Origin: Bacillota bacterium | GTDB taxonomy: Bacteria > Bacillota > UBA4882 > UBA8346 | Direction: 5' to 3' | NCBI GenBank assembly: GCA_023426245.1 | Contig: JAFABB010000030.1 | Location: 259,108-323,107 of the forward strand | Length of the DNA stretch: 64,000 nucleotides | Part shown: piece after piece, positions 23,942-32,673 of the stretch | Numbering within the stretch: the first letter of the stretch is position 1 | Layout: the number at the start of each line of letters is the position of its first letter | Notes under the pieces: generated by a model | What the model was told of the DNA's origin: nothing | What the model saw: only the letters and a program-made list of their open reading frames with translations | Databases searched by the model: none | Translations under genes and position numbers: made by a program

Positions 23942-24409
23942 TTAATCTTCTTTTAAGACTGAATTATCATAATCAATAAGTCTTTCAATAAACCAAGCTG
24001 TGTGGATGTCCTCGTCTACTAAATTATGCTGGAGTATCTTTTTAAGCTCTTGCCCGTATTCGTCCTCAATCGCATTAATCAACTCGGTATAATCTTTCAT
24101 CGCCTTCCTTTCAATTAGAATATTGGCTTTTAAGGTATCTTCTACACCCGCAAAAGATATCAACTTTCCGGCAATACTACCGAGGATTGGAGAGATAATA
24201 TCTCCTAATTTGGTTGGTGTTCCACCAAAATCTCTTATTTTATCAGCAATATTATCAACATGTTGTTGCTCAATATAAGCAGTTCGCTCAAAAACTATAC
24301 TTTCGTAGCTGCCCTTAAATGTTTTACTTTGAGCCATATATAAATCAACTTGATTAAGTTCGAGGCTATAAAACCAGTTCAACTTGGATATTAAAGCTTC
24401 TTTGTCCAT
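23942..24409 (-). CDS. ferritin-like di-iron/rubrerythrin-type protein
   Basis: A 155-residue four-helix protein. Iron-ligand candidates occur as Glu in YSLELNQ, ExxH-like EQQHVDNIADK, Glu in ILIERKAMKDY, and DEDIHTAWF. This is the ferritin-like spacing seen in rubrerythrin/DMQ-hydroxylase relatives. There is no rubredoxin domain. It probably handles peroxide or iron in the cytoplasm. It has a clear AGGAGG site and stands alone. Confidence 0.8.
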   Translation of the reverse strand: MDKEALISKLNWFYSLELNQVDLYMAQSKTFKGSYESIVFERTAYIEQQHVDNIADKIRDFGGTPTKLGDIISPILGSIAGKLISFAGVEDTLKANILIERKAMKDYTELINAIEDEYGQELKKILQHNLVDEDIHTAWFIERLIDYDNSVLKED

Positions 24410-24639
24410 AATTTCCTCCTAAGGGGAAAGAAAGTAATCCAGTTGGCAGCGCTTGTCTTTATCCCTGTTATAAATTCCTTTCTAAGTCTATCCATCTTAT
24501 CCCCTGATTAGTGAGTTTTTTAATCTTACCTGTTATGCCAACATTTATGAAAAGTATGGAAATGTTAGGATTCTTACGCTACCGTCAGATATAAGAGGTA
24601 TGGGTTAAATGGTTGAAATATGAAGGATTTCCTTTCCAA

Positions 24640-24687
24640 TTGCAAAAAGGATTTTTTTATCATATAATTATCTCGAACATATATTCG
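24640..24687 (+). promoter_or_regulatory. sigma-A promoter with LexA (SOS) box
   Basis: TTGCAA (24,640-24,645), 17-nt spacer and TATAAT (24,663-24,668) form a near-consensus promoter. CGAACATATATTCG at 24,674-24,687 differs by one base from the bacillary LexA consensus CGAAC-N4-GTTCG and sits over the start site, ideal for LexA repression. Confidence 0.65.
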
Positions 24688-24703
24688 ATTGTGAGGTATA
24701 AAC

Positions 24704-24952
24704 ATGCTAGAAGAAATCGGGGAATCTATCGATGTTGTCGCCGCTTTTACTGCCGGTAAAATTATGCCGATGCTATTTACATGGAAACATCGCCGGTATT
24801 ATAACTTAAAGGTTTCTGGCATGTGGAACGAAAAAGAAGGAGAAGCTAGACTGGTTCATATTATGGTGACTAGTGATAATCCCAATCAGTATGAACTCTG
24901 TTTTAACACTCAAAGTTTTACGTGGAATTTAGTGAACGTTTACCATGAATGA
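24704..24952 (+). CDS. small conserved protein under SOS control
   Basis: An 82-residue protein (ESIDVVAAFTAGKIMPMLFT, WKHRRYYNLKVSGMW, ELCFNTQSFTWNLVNVY). It resembles short beta-barrel-like proteins often found next to Y-family DNA polymerases or imuB-type genes. The name is uncertain. The LexA box in front supports a DNA-damage role. No polymerase follows here; only a short frame MNDIENWFHP... begins at 24,944 and stops after about 20 codons. The polymerase partner may have been lost. Confidence 0.62.
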   Translation: MLEEIGESIDVVAAFTAGKIMPMLFTWKHRRYYNLKVSGMWNEKEGEARLVHIMVTSDNPNQYELCFNTQSFTWNLVNVYHE

Positions 24953-25456
24953 TATTGAAAATTGGTTTCATCCGCTCCAGAGGGAGCTATGGCTGTCTGC
25001 TCTCTGAATGGGGAATTTACGCTTAAATATTATTGAGATGTTCGATGACGGGCGTATCCGGTCCCGGCTAATGATGAATTCAAGCCGATAAAAATAAGGG
25101 ATAATGACGATTTTGCAGTATAGGGGATCGTGACGAATATAATGAAGAAGGTTTATACCAGGTAAAACCCTGACTTTACATACATAAAAAGATGAAATAC
25201 CTCTGCGTTAAATCAATAACAGACTGTAACTAAAGGATAAATTAAACACTATTTGACAAAAAGCTAAAAATCGCATCAAAACACCCCTTCATTGGGTATA
25301 ACGAAGTCGCTATTTGTCATAGAAAGTCAATATCAGGGTACTTTTAATGTCTGAAATATACTATATAATGAAACTGTAATAAAAAACCTGTTATCACCGC
25401 GGTGATCGTTTTCAATCCGAATAAGGACGATTAGCTGAAAACGGAGGATTTGCGGA

Positions 25457-25651
25457 ATGAAGAAAGTTTCTGTGCTTCTTGATGATGTTGGTCTTACAAA
25501 GTCTATTTTCCTCGATGCCAATTTCGGCAGCCTCAACAATAACCATAAATGGGGAACTGTTTTAAGAGGTACTACCCGTTATGCCAGCGGTTCCTGGTAT
25601 GGAATCACTGAGACTCTTCCGTCTGATATCCGATTCAATCATAGCACTTGA
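25457..25651 (+). CDS. possible small protein
   Basis: A 64-codon frame (MKKVSVLLDDVGLTKSIFLD...) with GGAGGA 8 nt before the ATG. It has no recognised domain and no signal peptide. The 24,960-25,450 region before it has no gene I can support. It may be a short real gene or the 5' remnant of a larger one. Confidence 0.38.
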   Translation: MKKVSVLLDDVGLTKSIFLDANFGSLNNNHKWGTVLRGTTRYASGSWYGITETLPSDIRFNHST

Positions 25652-25653
25652 TA

Positions 25654-25938
25654 TGGGGAGAATAATTTTTATCTTATAATTTAATCGATTAAAACACTTG
25701 GCCCTAATGATATCAAATTTTCTTTATCGGATAATAATTTTTTCATCCTGAAGATCAAGAAATAACTTCATCTTTAAAATGATTCAATATTCGCATCTGA
25801 TATTGAGGGTAATAATCTTTTTCCCAAAATTTAATCGATTAAAATGATAGTTCTAATGATATCAATTTTTCTTTATAGAATAATGATTTTTCATCCTGAT
25901 GATTAAAAATCATTTCATATTCCGGCATCCGGAAAATC
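25654..25938. repeat. two-copy imperfect direct repeat upstream of the GH127 gene
   Basis: Two consecutive units of about 140-150 bp share the same order of blocks: TTTAATCGATTAAAA, then CTAATGATATCAA, TTTTCTTTAT, TTTTTCATCCTGA and a terminal CATCTGAT/CATCCGG. They fill the space between the small frame and the GH127 promoter region. They could be regulatory or remnants of a duplicated gene tail. Confidence 0.6.
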
Positions 25939-26014
25939 AGTTGATAGAAGGAGGGAATTGAAAAAAAGATGCAGTTTGAATCCAATTTAATAATAAAAAA
26001 GAGGAGATGAGTTT

Positions 26015-28399
26015 GTGAAAAAGTATGAACAGGCTTTAAGCTTATCGGAAATTCAGACAATCGCAGGTGGAACACAGGTACCCCCACCGGTGACGAGTTA
26101 CCTGCAACGGGTTGACCCGGCCACCGGGTTTAAGATCAACAGTACCTTCTGGAATGCCCGCATCAAGAATGAGATTATCAACTGGGTGCCTTGGCTGGAA
26201 AGCCGATTATCCAACACTAGTTTAGCCGAGGGTGGAATTCAAAACTTTGTCAATGCCGGCAATAAGTTAGCCGGTAAATCCTATAGCGCGCATGTTGGGT
26301 ATCCCTTTGCGGATCAATACGTGTTAAATACGATTGAATCTATCTGCGCAGCTTTAATGATTGACCCGCAAGGCGATTCCACGATGATTAGCGCCCAAAA
26401 CGCCATGAATGCCAAGTTGGCTGACTGGATCCCGAAGGTCCTTTCCGCCCAAGAATCCGACGGTTATCTCCATACCTACACCACCCTTGGTGGATATGCC
26501 CGTTGGAGCGACAAAACGGCACACGAAGGATATGTAGGTGGTTTCTTCATTCAAGCCGGTATCATGCATTATATTGATACCAACAATACCGATGCCACCC
26601 TTTATAATGCAGCCAAGAAACTAGCCGATTGTTGGTGCAACAACATTGGCCCTGGCACAGCCCATCCGAAATGGTATGATGGCCATGAAGAAATGGAACG
26701 GGCCTTATGCCAGCTAGGTATCTTCGTAAATAATAATGAAGGCGCCGGCAAAGGGGATAAATACATTCAATTGGCCAAAGTGTTAATGGATAACCGTTAT
26801 GCCGGACCTGGCAATGAATATGACCAAAGCCAAGATTATCCATATAATCAAAGAACCGCAGTCGGTCATGCCGTCCGGGCCATGTATTTATACGCCGGGA
26901 TGACCGATGTCGCAATGTTACTTGGCGCTTCCAACTATGCCACTGCTGTAAACGCTATTTGGGATGATTTTATCAACCGGAAATTCTACGTTACCGGTGG
27001 TGTAGGTAGTGGTGAAACCTCAGAAGGTTTCGGCAATGATTATTCTTTGCCTAATGGTATCGCTTATTGCGAATCCTGCGCCGGTACTGGAAACGTCTAC
27101 TTCGAACGCGAGATGCACTTGTGGACTGGCAACGGGAAATACATTGATTTAATGGAAAGCTCACTCTATAATAACGTGCTTGGCGCGGTTGACTTGAATG
27201 CTCAGAACTATACCTATACGAACTCCTTAGATACCAGTGCGGCCCGGTATACTTGGAATGGTTGTCCTTGTTGCGTCGGTAACATTGCCAGAACTTTGTT
27301 GGAATTACCGATGTGGATGTATGCCAAGAGCGGTGATAGCAATGATCTCTATATCAATATGTACGTGGGAAGCACCTTTACCGTTCCTGGCGTATCCGGA
27401 ACCAACGTTCAAATCGTTCAAGTGACAGATTACCCGATCAGCGGCAATATCGCCATTTCCGTCACTCCTACAGTCGCTAAGAGCTTTACCATTTACTTAC
27501 ATTCCCCGAACCGGAACGCGAGCGGTTGCTACACTGCTAGCCCCAGCAATAACGGGATCAGCTCCATTTCTGTTAACGGTACAGTATACAGCACTGCCGC
27601 AACGAATGGTTACGTGGCGATTACTCGGACTTGGAATCCTGGTGATATCATTACCATGACTTTGCCGATGGTCGTCCAAAGAATCAAAGCCATCAGCAAT
27701 ATCACCGCGGATACCAACCGGGTCGCCATCCAATATGGCCCGTTAGTCTATAATCTTGAAAGCGCTGACCTCGGTAATATCAACTTTGATAACTATGTTC
27801 TTTCACCTTCGGCTTCCTTATCAGTTCAATGGAATAATTCCTTATTAGGCGGTGTAAATACCATTAGCGGAACCTATACCAATGGTACTGCCTTCCAGTT
27901 GATCCCGAATTATGCCCGGTTAAACCGTGGTGGACGCTCCGCGGTATGGATTAAAGATACTGAAACCCCCGTAATTAGTCCGATCGCAAAAGCTGCTACA
28001 CCAAGTACTTCCTACTGCTCCAGTTGGGAAAATATTAGTGGTATTCATGATCAGTTAGTACCGGCCAATTCCGGAGACCGCACCGGATTTATTTATGGCA
28101 ATTATGGCAGCCCGAATACCACTGACTGGATCCAATATACCTTTGATAAGAGCTATGCCATTTCCAATACGGATATCTATTGGTTCAGTGATGGCGCCGG
28201 AATCTTGGCTCCAGGTTCCTGGTATATGCAGTACTGGAATGGTTCCGCTTGGGTAAATGCCGGTTCACCTTCCGGTTATGGCGTAGCCCTTAATCAATGG
28301 AACCATACCACCTTTACTTCGGTTACTACGAATCAAATTCGATTGTATATCACTAAGGGAGCTGCGGCAACTGGTATGATTGAATGGCAAATACACTAA
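26015..28399 (+). CDS. GH127 beta-L-arabinofuranosidase-like enzyme with double-glycine leader
   Basis: A 794-residue GH127-family glycosidase that removes beta-L-arabinofuranose or related furanose units. Catalytic and zinc-site signatures are present: Glu in GETSEGFGNDYSLPN near 336, Cys in YCESCA near 352, and CPCC near residues 419-420. A beta-sandwich, carbohydrate-binding-like domain occupies about 665-794. Unusually, the first 19 residues, MKKYEQALSLSEIQTIAGG, match the bacteriocin-type leader consensus LSxxELxxIxGG. There is no Sec signal. Export by a C39-peptidase ABC transporter is inferred; none lies in the window. The GTG start is supported by GAGGAG 8 nt upstream. Confidence 0.9.
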   Translation: MKKYEQALSLSEIQTIAGGTQVPPPVTSYLQRVDPATGFKINSTFWNARIKNEIINWVPWLESRLSNTSLAEGGIQNFVNAGNKLAGKSYSAHVGYPFADQYVLNTIESICAALMIDPQGDSTMISAQNAMNAKLADWIPKVLSAQESDGYLHTYTTLGGYARWSDKTAHEGYVGGFFIQAGIMHYIDTNNTDATLYNAAKKLADCWCNNIGPGTAHPKWYDGHEEMERALCQLGIFVNNNEGAGKGDKYIQLAKVLMDNRYAGPGNEYDQSQDYPYNQRTAVGHAVRAMYLYAGMTDVAMLLGASNYATAVNAIWDDFINRKFYVTGGVGSGETSEGFGNDYSLPNGIAYCESCAGTGNVYFEREMHLWTGNGKYIDLMESSLYNNVLGAVDLNAQNYTYTNSLDTSAARYTWNGCPCCVGNIARTLLELPMWMYAKSGDSNDLYINMYVGSTFTVPGVSGTNVQIVQVTDYPISGNIAISVTPTVAKSFTIYLHSPNRNASGCYTASPSNNGISSISVNGTVYSTAATNGYVAITRTWNPGDIITMTLPMVVQRIKAISNITADTNRVAIQYGPLVYNLESADLGNINFDNYVLSPSASLSVQWNNSLLGGVNTISGTYTNGTAFQLIPNYARLNRGGRSAVWIKDTETPVISPIAKAATPSTSYCSSWENISGIHDQLVPANSGDRTGFIYGNYGSPNTTDWIQYTFDKSYAISNTDIYWFSDGAGILAPGSWYMQYWNGSAWVNAGSPSGYGVALNQWNHTTFTSVTTNQIRLYITKGAAATGMIEWQIH

Positions 28400-28420
28400 A
28401 CCATTAGAATTTTATTATAT

Positions 28421-28537
28421 GAGGCTGTTGCAAAATTGATTAAAATCAATGAGAAATACATCTATGCCATAAATAATGGATAAAGCTTTCCATAGATGGT
28501 ATTTCTCGATCGCTAAATCTTATTTTGCAACAGACCC
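28421..28537. repeat. MITE-like palindromic element (copy C)
   Basis: A 117-bp element directly after the GH127 gene. Ends are GAGGCTGTTGCAAAA / TTTTGCAACAGACCC and inner arms GAGAAATACATCTATG / CATAGATGGTATTTCTC. The inner arms differ from the other copies but still pair. It may also serve as terminator for the GH127 mRNA. Confidence 0.78.
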
Positions 28538-28711
28538 TTTTTTAATTTATGAATTAGCCAAGGGACAAAAATAAGTTAATTGGTTCTATCCAAATTAAAA
28601 GCATCTTCTTTTATTCCCAAGTTATCCCGCAACTGAGCGTTTACTTGCATTATTTAAATCAAGGTTTAAAGGTTTATTTGTATTGGGTCTTTTCATGCCG
28701 TCCCAACATTC

Positions 28712-29467
28712 TTAAAGCATGTGTCCGCCGGACACTTCAATGTCCTGGGCTGTGACCCAGCCGAAATCATCGGATAATAAGTTCACAATGACCTTGGCAA
28801 GATCCTCGGGTTGGCCGATTCTGCCGAATACAGATTGCTCAGCCAGGGGCTTGATGAATTCAGGATGTTTATCGAATGCTCCATCGCCAAAATTGCTGTG
28901 AGTAGGGCCAGGGGAAACTGCGTTGACCCGAATTTTACGCGGTGCAAGTTCTTTGGCGATGTAGCGAGTCCAAGATGACAACGCCGCTTTTAACGGGCCG
29001 TAGGCGGAGTAACCCGGAAATGATTGGTTCTTGGATGTGCTCGATGTATTGACAATGGCGCCGGCATCCTCCATCAATCGAACGAGGTGTTGTGTTAAGA
29101 AAACGGGGCCTTTGAAGTTCGTATTCAGAATCCTGTCGAAATATTCTTCGCTCATCTCCATGAACATCATTGGCCCACCGACACCGCCATTATTGACCAG
29201 ATAATCAAAAGTCGTTTTGTTCCAAATTTCTTTGAGGTTCTTTTGCACTTCTTGAACGAAACCTTCGAATGTTGATCTTTCAGTCAGATCCAACTTCAGT
29301 GCTACAGCCCGAACTCCTTGATTCTTCTCAATTTCCTTAACAACAGCTTCTGCCCTGTCTTTATAAGAATTGTAGGTGAGAATGACGCTAATTCCGCCCT
29401 TCCCAAGCTCAAGCGCGGTTGCTTTTCCAATGCCATTACTTCCACCCGTCACGATTGCGATTTTCAT
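28712..29467 (-). CDS. SDR-family oxidoreductase
   Basis: A 251-residue short-chain dehydrogenase/reductase. The cofactor motif TGGSNGIGKA is at residue 7, NNGG near 95, a catalytic Ser in VNTSSTSK, and Tyr/Lys in YSAYGPLKAAL near 155. The C-terminus is SDDFGWVTAQDIEVSGGHML. It reduces or oxidises an alcohol/carbonyl with NAD(P)H; the substrate is unknown. The ATG at 29,465-29,467 is chosen for AAGGAGG 6 nt upstream. It is divergent from the AraC gene, which probably regulates it. Confidence 0.9.
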   Translation of the reverse strand: MKIAIVTGGSNGIGKATALELGKGGISVILTYNSYKDRAEAVVKEIEKNQGVRAVALKLDLTERSTFEGFVQEVQKNLKEIWNKTTFDYLVNNGGVGGPMMFMEMSEEYFDRILNTNFKGPVFLTQHLVRLMEDAGAIVNTSSTSKNQSFPGYSAYGPLKAALSSWTRYIAKELAPRKIRVNAVSPGPTHSNFGDGAFDKHPEFIKPLAEQSVFGRIGQPEDLAKVIVNLLSDDFGWVTAQDIEVSGGHML

Positions 29468-29684
29468 AAGATCCTCCTTGTTTTGGTTGTTCCATTTTGA
29501 TTCCATCTTAGCCGTTTCTACTGAAATAAGCTAGCTCCAATGGTGCCATTTTATTGCCTAAAAGCACCACCAGTTCATAAAACCGCTCGAATTATCCCCT
29601 GTATTTATCGACAAAAGAGCCTAAAAAAGCCTTCGAGTTCGAAATTGTGTTGGGAAATAGAAAGCCATGTGATAGAATAGGGGT

Positions 29685-30575
29685 ATGAATAAAGTTTTCG
29701 ATGAAATTGTTGATCGAATGAAAAGAGCAGGCACCCGGCCCATTGAAACCGGAGTACCTGGGCTAAGCATGATTAAGGGGGACATTCCCGCCCATCAACT
29801 GGCAGCGCTCTATAAGCCGACGATTGGTTTTACGGTTCAGGGAACCAAGATTCTTTCCATTGGGGAACGCAGTACAGCTCTGAAAGGGCCTTCATATTAT
29901 GTGTTACCGGTACATGTTCCCGCAACGGCGAGTGTACATCCGGACCCTAATGGCCGTCCTTACATGTCGCTCGGTCTTGAGTTAAATCAAAATCTTCTTC
30001 AGAGTTTGCTAAGAGATCTTCCTGAAGATCTCATGCCAACCACTTCTGAGCAGCATTTCGCCGCTTGTGAAATCGACATCGAACTCATGGAGGCGTGGCT
30101 GCGGCTATTACGATTAACAGAAACTCCATGGAATATTCCCGGGCTGGCGCCGGTATATGAGCGTGAAATCCTGTATCGCGTTCTGATGGGACCGCAAGGA
30201 TGGTATCTGAGGCAACTGGGCCTGCGAGAAAGTAATTTTTCAAAGATTTCCCAGACTGTAAAGTGGCTTCGGGATAACTACACCAAGTCAATTGACGTCG
30301 GCGAGATGGCATCAAAATCGGGTATGGCTATCAATACCTTTCACCGTCAGTTTAAACGGGTAACCGGTTTAAGTCCGATTCAATTTCAAAAACAGTTAAG
30401 GCTTTTGGAAGCCAGAAATCTCATGGCATTTGAGGGATATGCAGTAGCCAGTGCCGCATATCAAGTTGGTTACCAAAGTCCCTCACAGTTTAACCGGGAA
30501 TATTCCCGCTTCTTCGGCTCACCCCCGGCGCGGGATACCGAGAAACTAAGACGAATCGAGGCCGCGAGGGATTAG
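29685..30575 (+). CDS. AraC-family transcriptional regulator
   Basis: A 296-residue regulator. The N-terminal AraC-type cupin (GFTVQGTKILSIGER, YYVLPVHVPATASV) spans residues about 20-155. The two C-terminal helix-turn-helices (DVGEMASKSGMAINTFHRQF and VASAAYQVGYQSPSQFNREY) span about 200-285. It is of the subgroup often paired divergently with short-chain dehydrogenases. The shared 180-bp spacer probably contains its binding site. Confidence 0.9.
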   Translation: MNKVFDEIVDRMKRAGTRPIETGVPGLSMIKGDIPAHQLAALYKPTIGFTVQGTKILSIGERSTALKGPSYYVLPVHVPATASVHPDPNGRPYMSLGLELNQNLLQSLLRDLPEDLMPTTSEQHFAACEIDIELMEAWLRLLRLTETPWNIPGLAPVYEREILYRVLMGPQGWYLRQLGLRESNFSKISQTVKWLRDNYTKSIDVGEMASKSGMAINTFHRQFKRVTGLSPIQFQKQLRLLEARNLMAFEGYAVASAAYQVGYQSPSQFNREYSRFFGSPPARDTEKLRRIEAARD

Positions 30576-30732
30576 CGACCAGCCAGTCGCTTCGATTTGG
30601 AATGGGGTTGCCTCAGAAATAAAAAAAGCAGCCCGCTTCCCTTCAATCGACTTCGTAAATATCCTAATGGATGATTTAAATCAATTTTCGTTCCAATATC
30701 CTTTTTTTCAAAAACATCTATTCCAGCTTCAA

Positions 30733-30894
30733 GAAATTAATCTTAGCTCTTAAGAATTAATCTTACCCTCCGGATTTCATTCCCCGGATACAAATCATGA
30801 ATTCCCGCTTCCGGAAATTAATCTTAGCTCTTAAGAATTAATCTTACCCTCCGGATTTCATTTCCCGGACATAAATCTTCAATTCCCGCTTTAA
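30733..30894. repeat. 81-bp tandem repeat, two good copies plus decayed flanking copies
   Basis: The unit beginning GAAATTAATCTTAGCTCTTA and containing CTCCGGATTTCATT..CCCGG and CAATTCCCGCTT repeats at 30,733 and 30,814 with few differences. Weaker copies can be followed on both sides (about 30,652-31,050). No gene lies in 30,580-31,060. The lack of spacers and the unit length exclude a CRISPR array. Confidence 0.7.
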
Positions 30895-31079
30895 AAAATG
30901 ATTTTTTATGCTCAAGAATTATTTTTCGTTGCAAAGTTTCATTCTCCGGTCAAAATGAATAAATTGCCCATCAGAAAATCAAATTTTGGTAGAAAATTAC
31001 TTTTCCGGTTTCAAAAAAACAAATTCGAAATGAAAATCAATCCCGGGTTCTTAAGAATTAGCGGTTAGCCGGTTGCTTC

Positions 31080-31471
31080 TATTTCGAATGGGTTACCTCT
31101 ATCTGTTTGTCGGTGATATAAAAAAGCAGATACCCTTTTTGGGCATCAAAAAATGCACATCGGGTTTTCCCGCTCAGTCAGAAAACGATTTTCTTTTCTT
31201 TAATTTACGATATGCTCCAAAACGCCATTTTTTTGATAAACCTGTGTTCTTTGCGCTGAATAGAATTTGATTTTGGCCAATCAGGACCATATCCGAAGAT
31301 GTGTTCACCCGATCAGTTAATTTGGCTTTCAAATCTTCAATCCCGAATTTATCGTCTTTCGCTCTATCCATGATACAGTGATAACCATCAATAAAGAATC
31401 ATAATCATCAAATGAGGGGTGGTTGCCTTCTTAAAGTGGAACTTTCCGATAAAAGTATCAAATCGATTCAT
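31080..31471 (-). pseudogene. decayed copy of the zinc-ribbon membrane protein gene
   Basis: It begins MNRFDTFIGKFHFKKAT, like the intact gene at 33996-34946 (MNRFDTFVGQFNFKKAIT). It continues with IGQNQILFSAKNTGLSKK, then jumps by an internal deletion to the later GFQAKK-like part, with frameshifts. It follows the small membrane protein gene exactly as expected for the original operon order. Confidence 0.75.
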
Positions 31472-31737
31472 TATTCCAAACCTCCCAGCTTACCGCTGAA
31501 CAGAAGCGGTGATAAGAGACTAAAGGAAACCATGAGAAACAGCATCATTGGAATACAGAATGTCCAAAGGCTAATCCCGGCAAAGACAAGCAGCATCGGC
31601 ACGGTGACAAACAAGGCACAGCCAATGATAAAAATTTTCTCCCATAGTCCGGTTTTCCTTTTTTGCCTGATTTCAAAGCACTTTCTGTCTATTTCATCAT
31701 CCAATATATGCAGCAACCAATTTACATTTTTATCCAT
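31471..31737 (-). CDS. small membrane protein downstream of ECF sigma factor
   Basis: An 88-residue protein: a charged N-terminal part (DDEIDRKCFEIRQKRKTG), then two hydrophobic helices (IIGCALFVTVPMLLVFAG and PMMLFLMVSFSLLS). It overlaps the sigma factor gene by 8 nt, so it is translationally coupled. It is possibly an anti-sigma partner or envelope sensor; too short for a classical zinc anti-sigma domain. Confidence 0.72.
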   Translation of the reverse strand: MDKNVNWLLHILDDEIDRKCFEIRQKRKTGLWEKIFIIGCALFVTVPMLLVFAGISLWTFCIPMMLFLMVSFSLLSPLLFSGKLGGLE

Positions 31738-32272
31738 GATGAAAATCTCCTTTCAACATTTTGCGAAGCTTCATCATCCCGTTGTGGATCCGGCTTTTCA
31801 CTGTTTTCGGCTCACAGCATAACTGCCGTGCAATCTCTTGAAGCGTTTGCTGTTCCAAATATTTTAGCCTGATTGCGGCGGCCTGTTCGGGCGGCAGCTG
31901 TCCCAACGCTTTCAGCAGTTCCTCTGCTTGCAGGTGCTCAAGTACTTTGTCCTGCACATTGAAATCGGAAATTGCTTCCTGTTCCTCAATACCGCTTACC
32001 GCCCGCCTGTTTCGCCTCAGATGATCAAGATAACAATTTCTGGCAATCGTCATCATCCAGGTTGAAAAGGCTGCCGTTCCGGAGATATCAAATTTGTCTA
32101 TCCCCCGTATCAGCTTCAAAAATGCGTCCTGCGTCAAATCCTCGCTCAATAGCTTATCACCGCATAACTTCAAAAGGAATTTTGAAACATACGGATAATA
32201 GAAAGTGATTAGGCTTTGAAACGCCTCCTTTTTGCCCTTTTGTGCTGCTAAAATTAGAGAATATTCGTCCAA
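31730..32272 (-). CDS. ECF-type RNA polymerase sigma factor
   Basis: A 180-residue sigma-70 ECF factor. Region 2 (FYYPYVSKFLLKLCGDKLLS, EDLTQDAFLKLIRGI, FSTWMMTIARNCYLDHLRR) and region 4 (LPPEQAAAIRLKYLEQQTLQ, EIARQLCCEPKTVKSRIHNG) are complete. TTG at 32,270-32,272 is preferred because AAGGAGG lies 7 nt upstream; the longer upstream frame reads through pseudogene DNA. An ECF-type promoter sits 29-56 nt upstream and recurs before the zinc-ribbon operon, suggesting autoregulation and a shared regulon. Confidence 0.9.
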   Translation of the reverse strand: MDEYSLILAAQKGKKEAFQSLITFYYPYVSKFLLKLCGDKLLSEDLTQDAFLKLIRGIDKFDISGTAAFSTWMMTIARNCYLDHLRRNRRAVSGIEEQEAISDFNVQDKVLEHLQAEELLKALGQLPPEQAAAIRLKYLEQQTLQEIARQLCCEPKTVKSRIHNGMMKLRKMLKGDFHHG

Positions 32273-32300
32273 AGCCTCACCTCCTTCGGATTCCATATGA

Positions 32301-32328
32301 TTACACGCAATCAGTGGGAAAAGGTTGC
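32301..32328 (-). promoter_or_regulatory. ECF-type promoter of the sigma factor gene
   Basis: On the minus strand, GCAACC, 15 nt, then CGTGTAA: an AACC/CGT arrangement typical of ECF promoters. The same two boxes with the same spacing are conserved at 35,052-35,079, while the DNA between them has diverged. Confidence 0.62.
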
Positions 32329-32616
32329 CAAAAATATTTTGTCCGCCAAGGACCCTATCATAGGGCCAAACATCATAGCACCAGCCAGACAGATAATTCC
32401 CCCTGGAATAATCGGGATTACCATTTGGACAATTTGCAGGGCAATGAATATAAATATTCCCCAAATACCAATTTAGGATATGAAATTACTCAGTGCATCG
32501 GTAGATGTACAGTGTTTGAACTTGGATCCACAATTACAGAGAACGATCATTACGATGAGTGCAATTACTAATGGAATATTCAACAATAGTTTTATATTTT
32601 GCTGTTTTTCTGCCAT
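32311..32616 (-). pseudogene. truncated TVP38/TMEM64 (VTT-domain) membrane protein
   Basis: Starting at an ATG, the frame reads MAEKQQNIKLLLNIPLVIAL, then has an in-frame TAA after about 50 codons. It resumes as IGIWGIFIFIALQIVQMVIP and IIPGGIICLAGAMMFGPMIG before stopping. This is the conserved VTT core of TVP38-like proteins, cut off early. It lies 57 nt downstream of the intact DedA gene, which shares the same superfamily. Confidence 0.65.
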
Positions 32617-32673
32617 ATTGCCTTATTTCCTTTCCAAATTGCCCTGGAATCCCTTATGCATATTGTCGATTTT

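Noticed and set aside
30733..30894. Possible CRISPR array
   Set aside because: Units are 81 bp, directly adjacent, without variable spacers; only two good copies and no cas genes in the window.
31730..32464. Longer start for the ECF sigma factor (64 extra residues)
   Set aside because: The extension is the antisense-frame reading of the TVP38 pseudogene and contains the ECF promoter; the TTG at 32,272 has a strong ribosome site.
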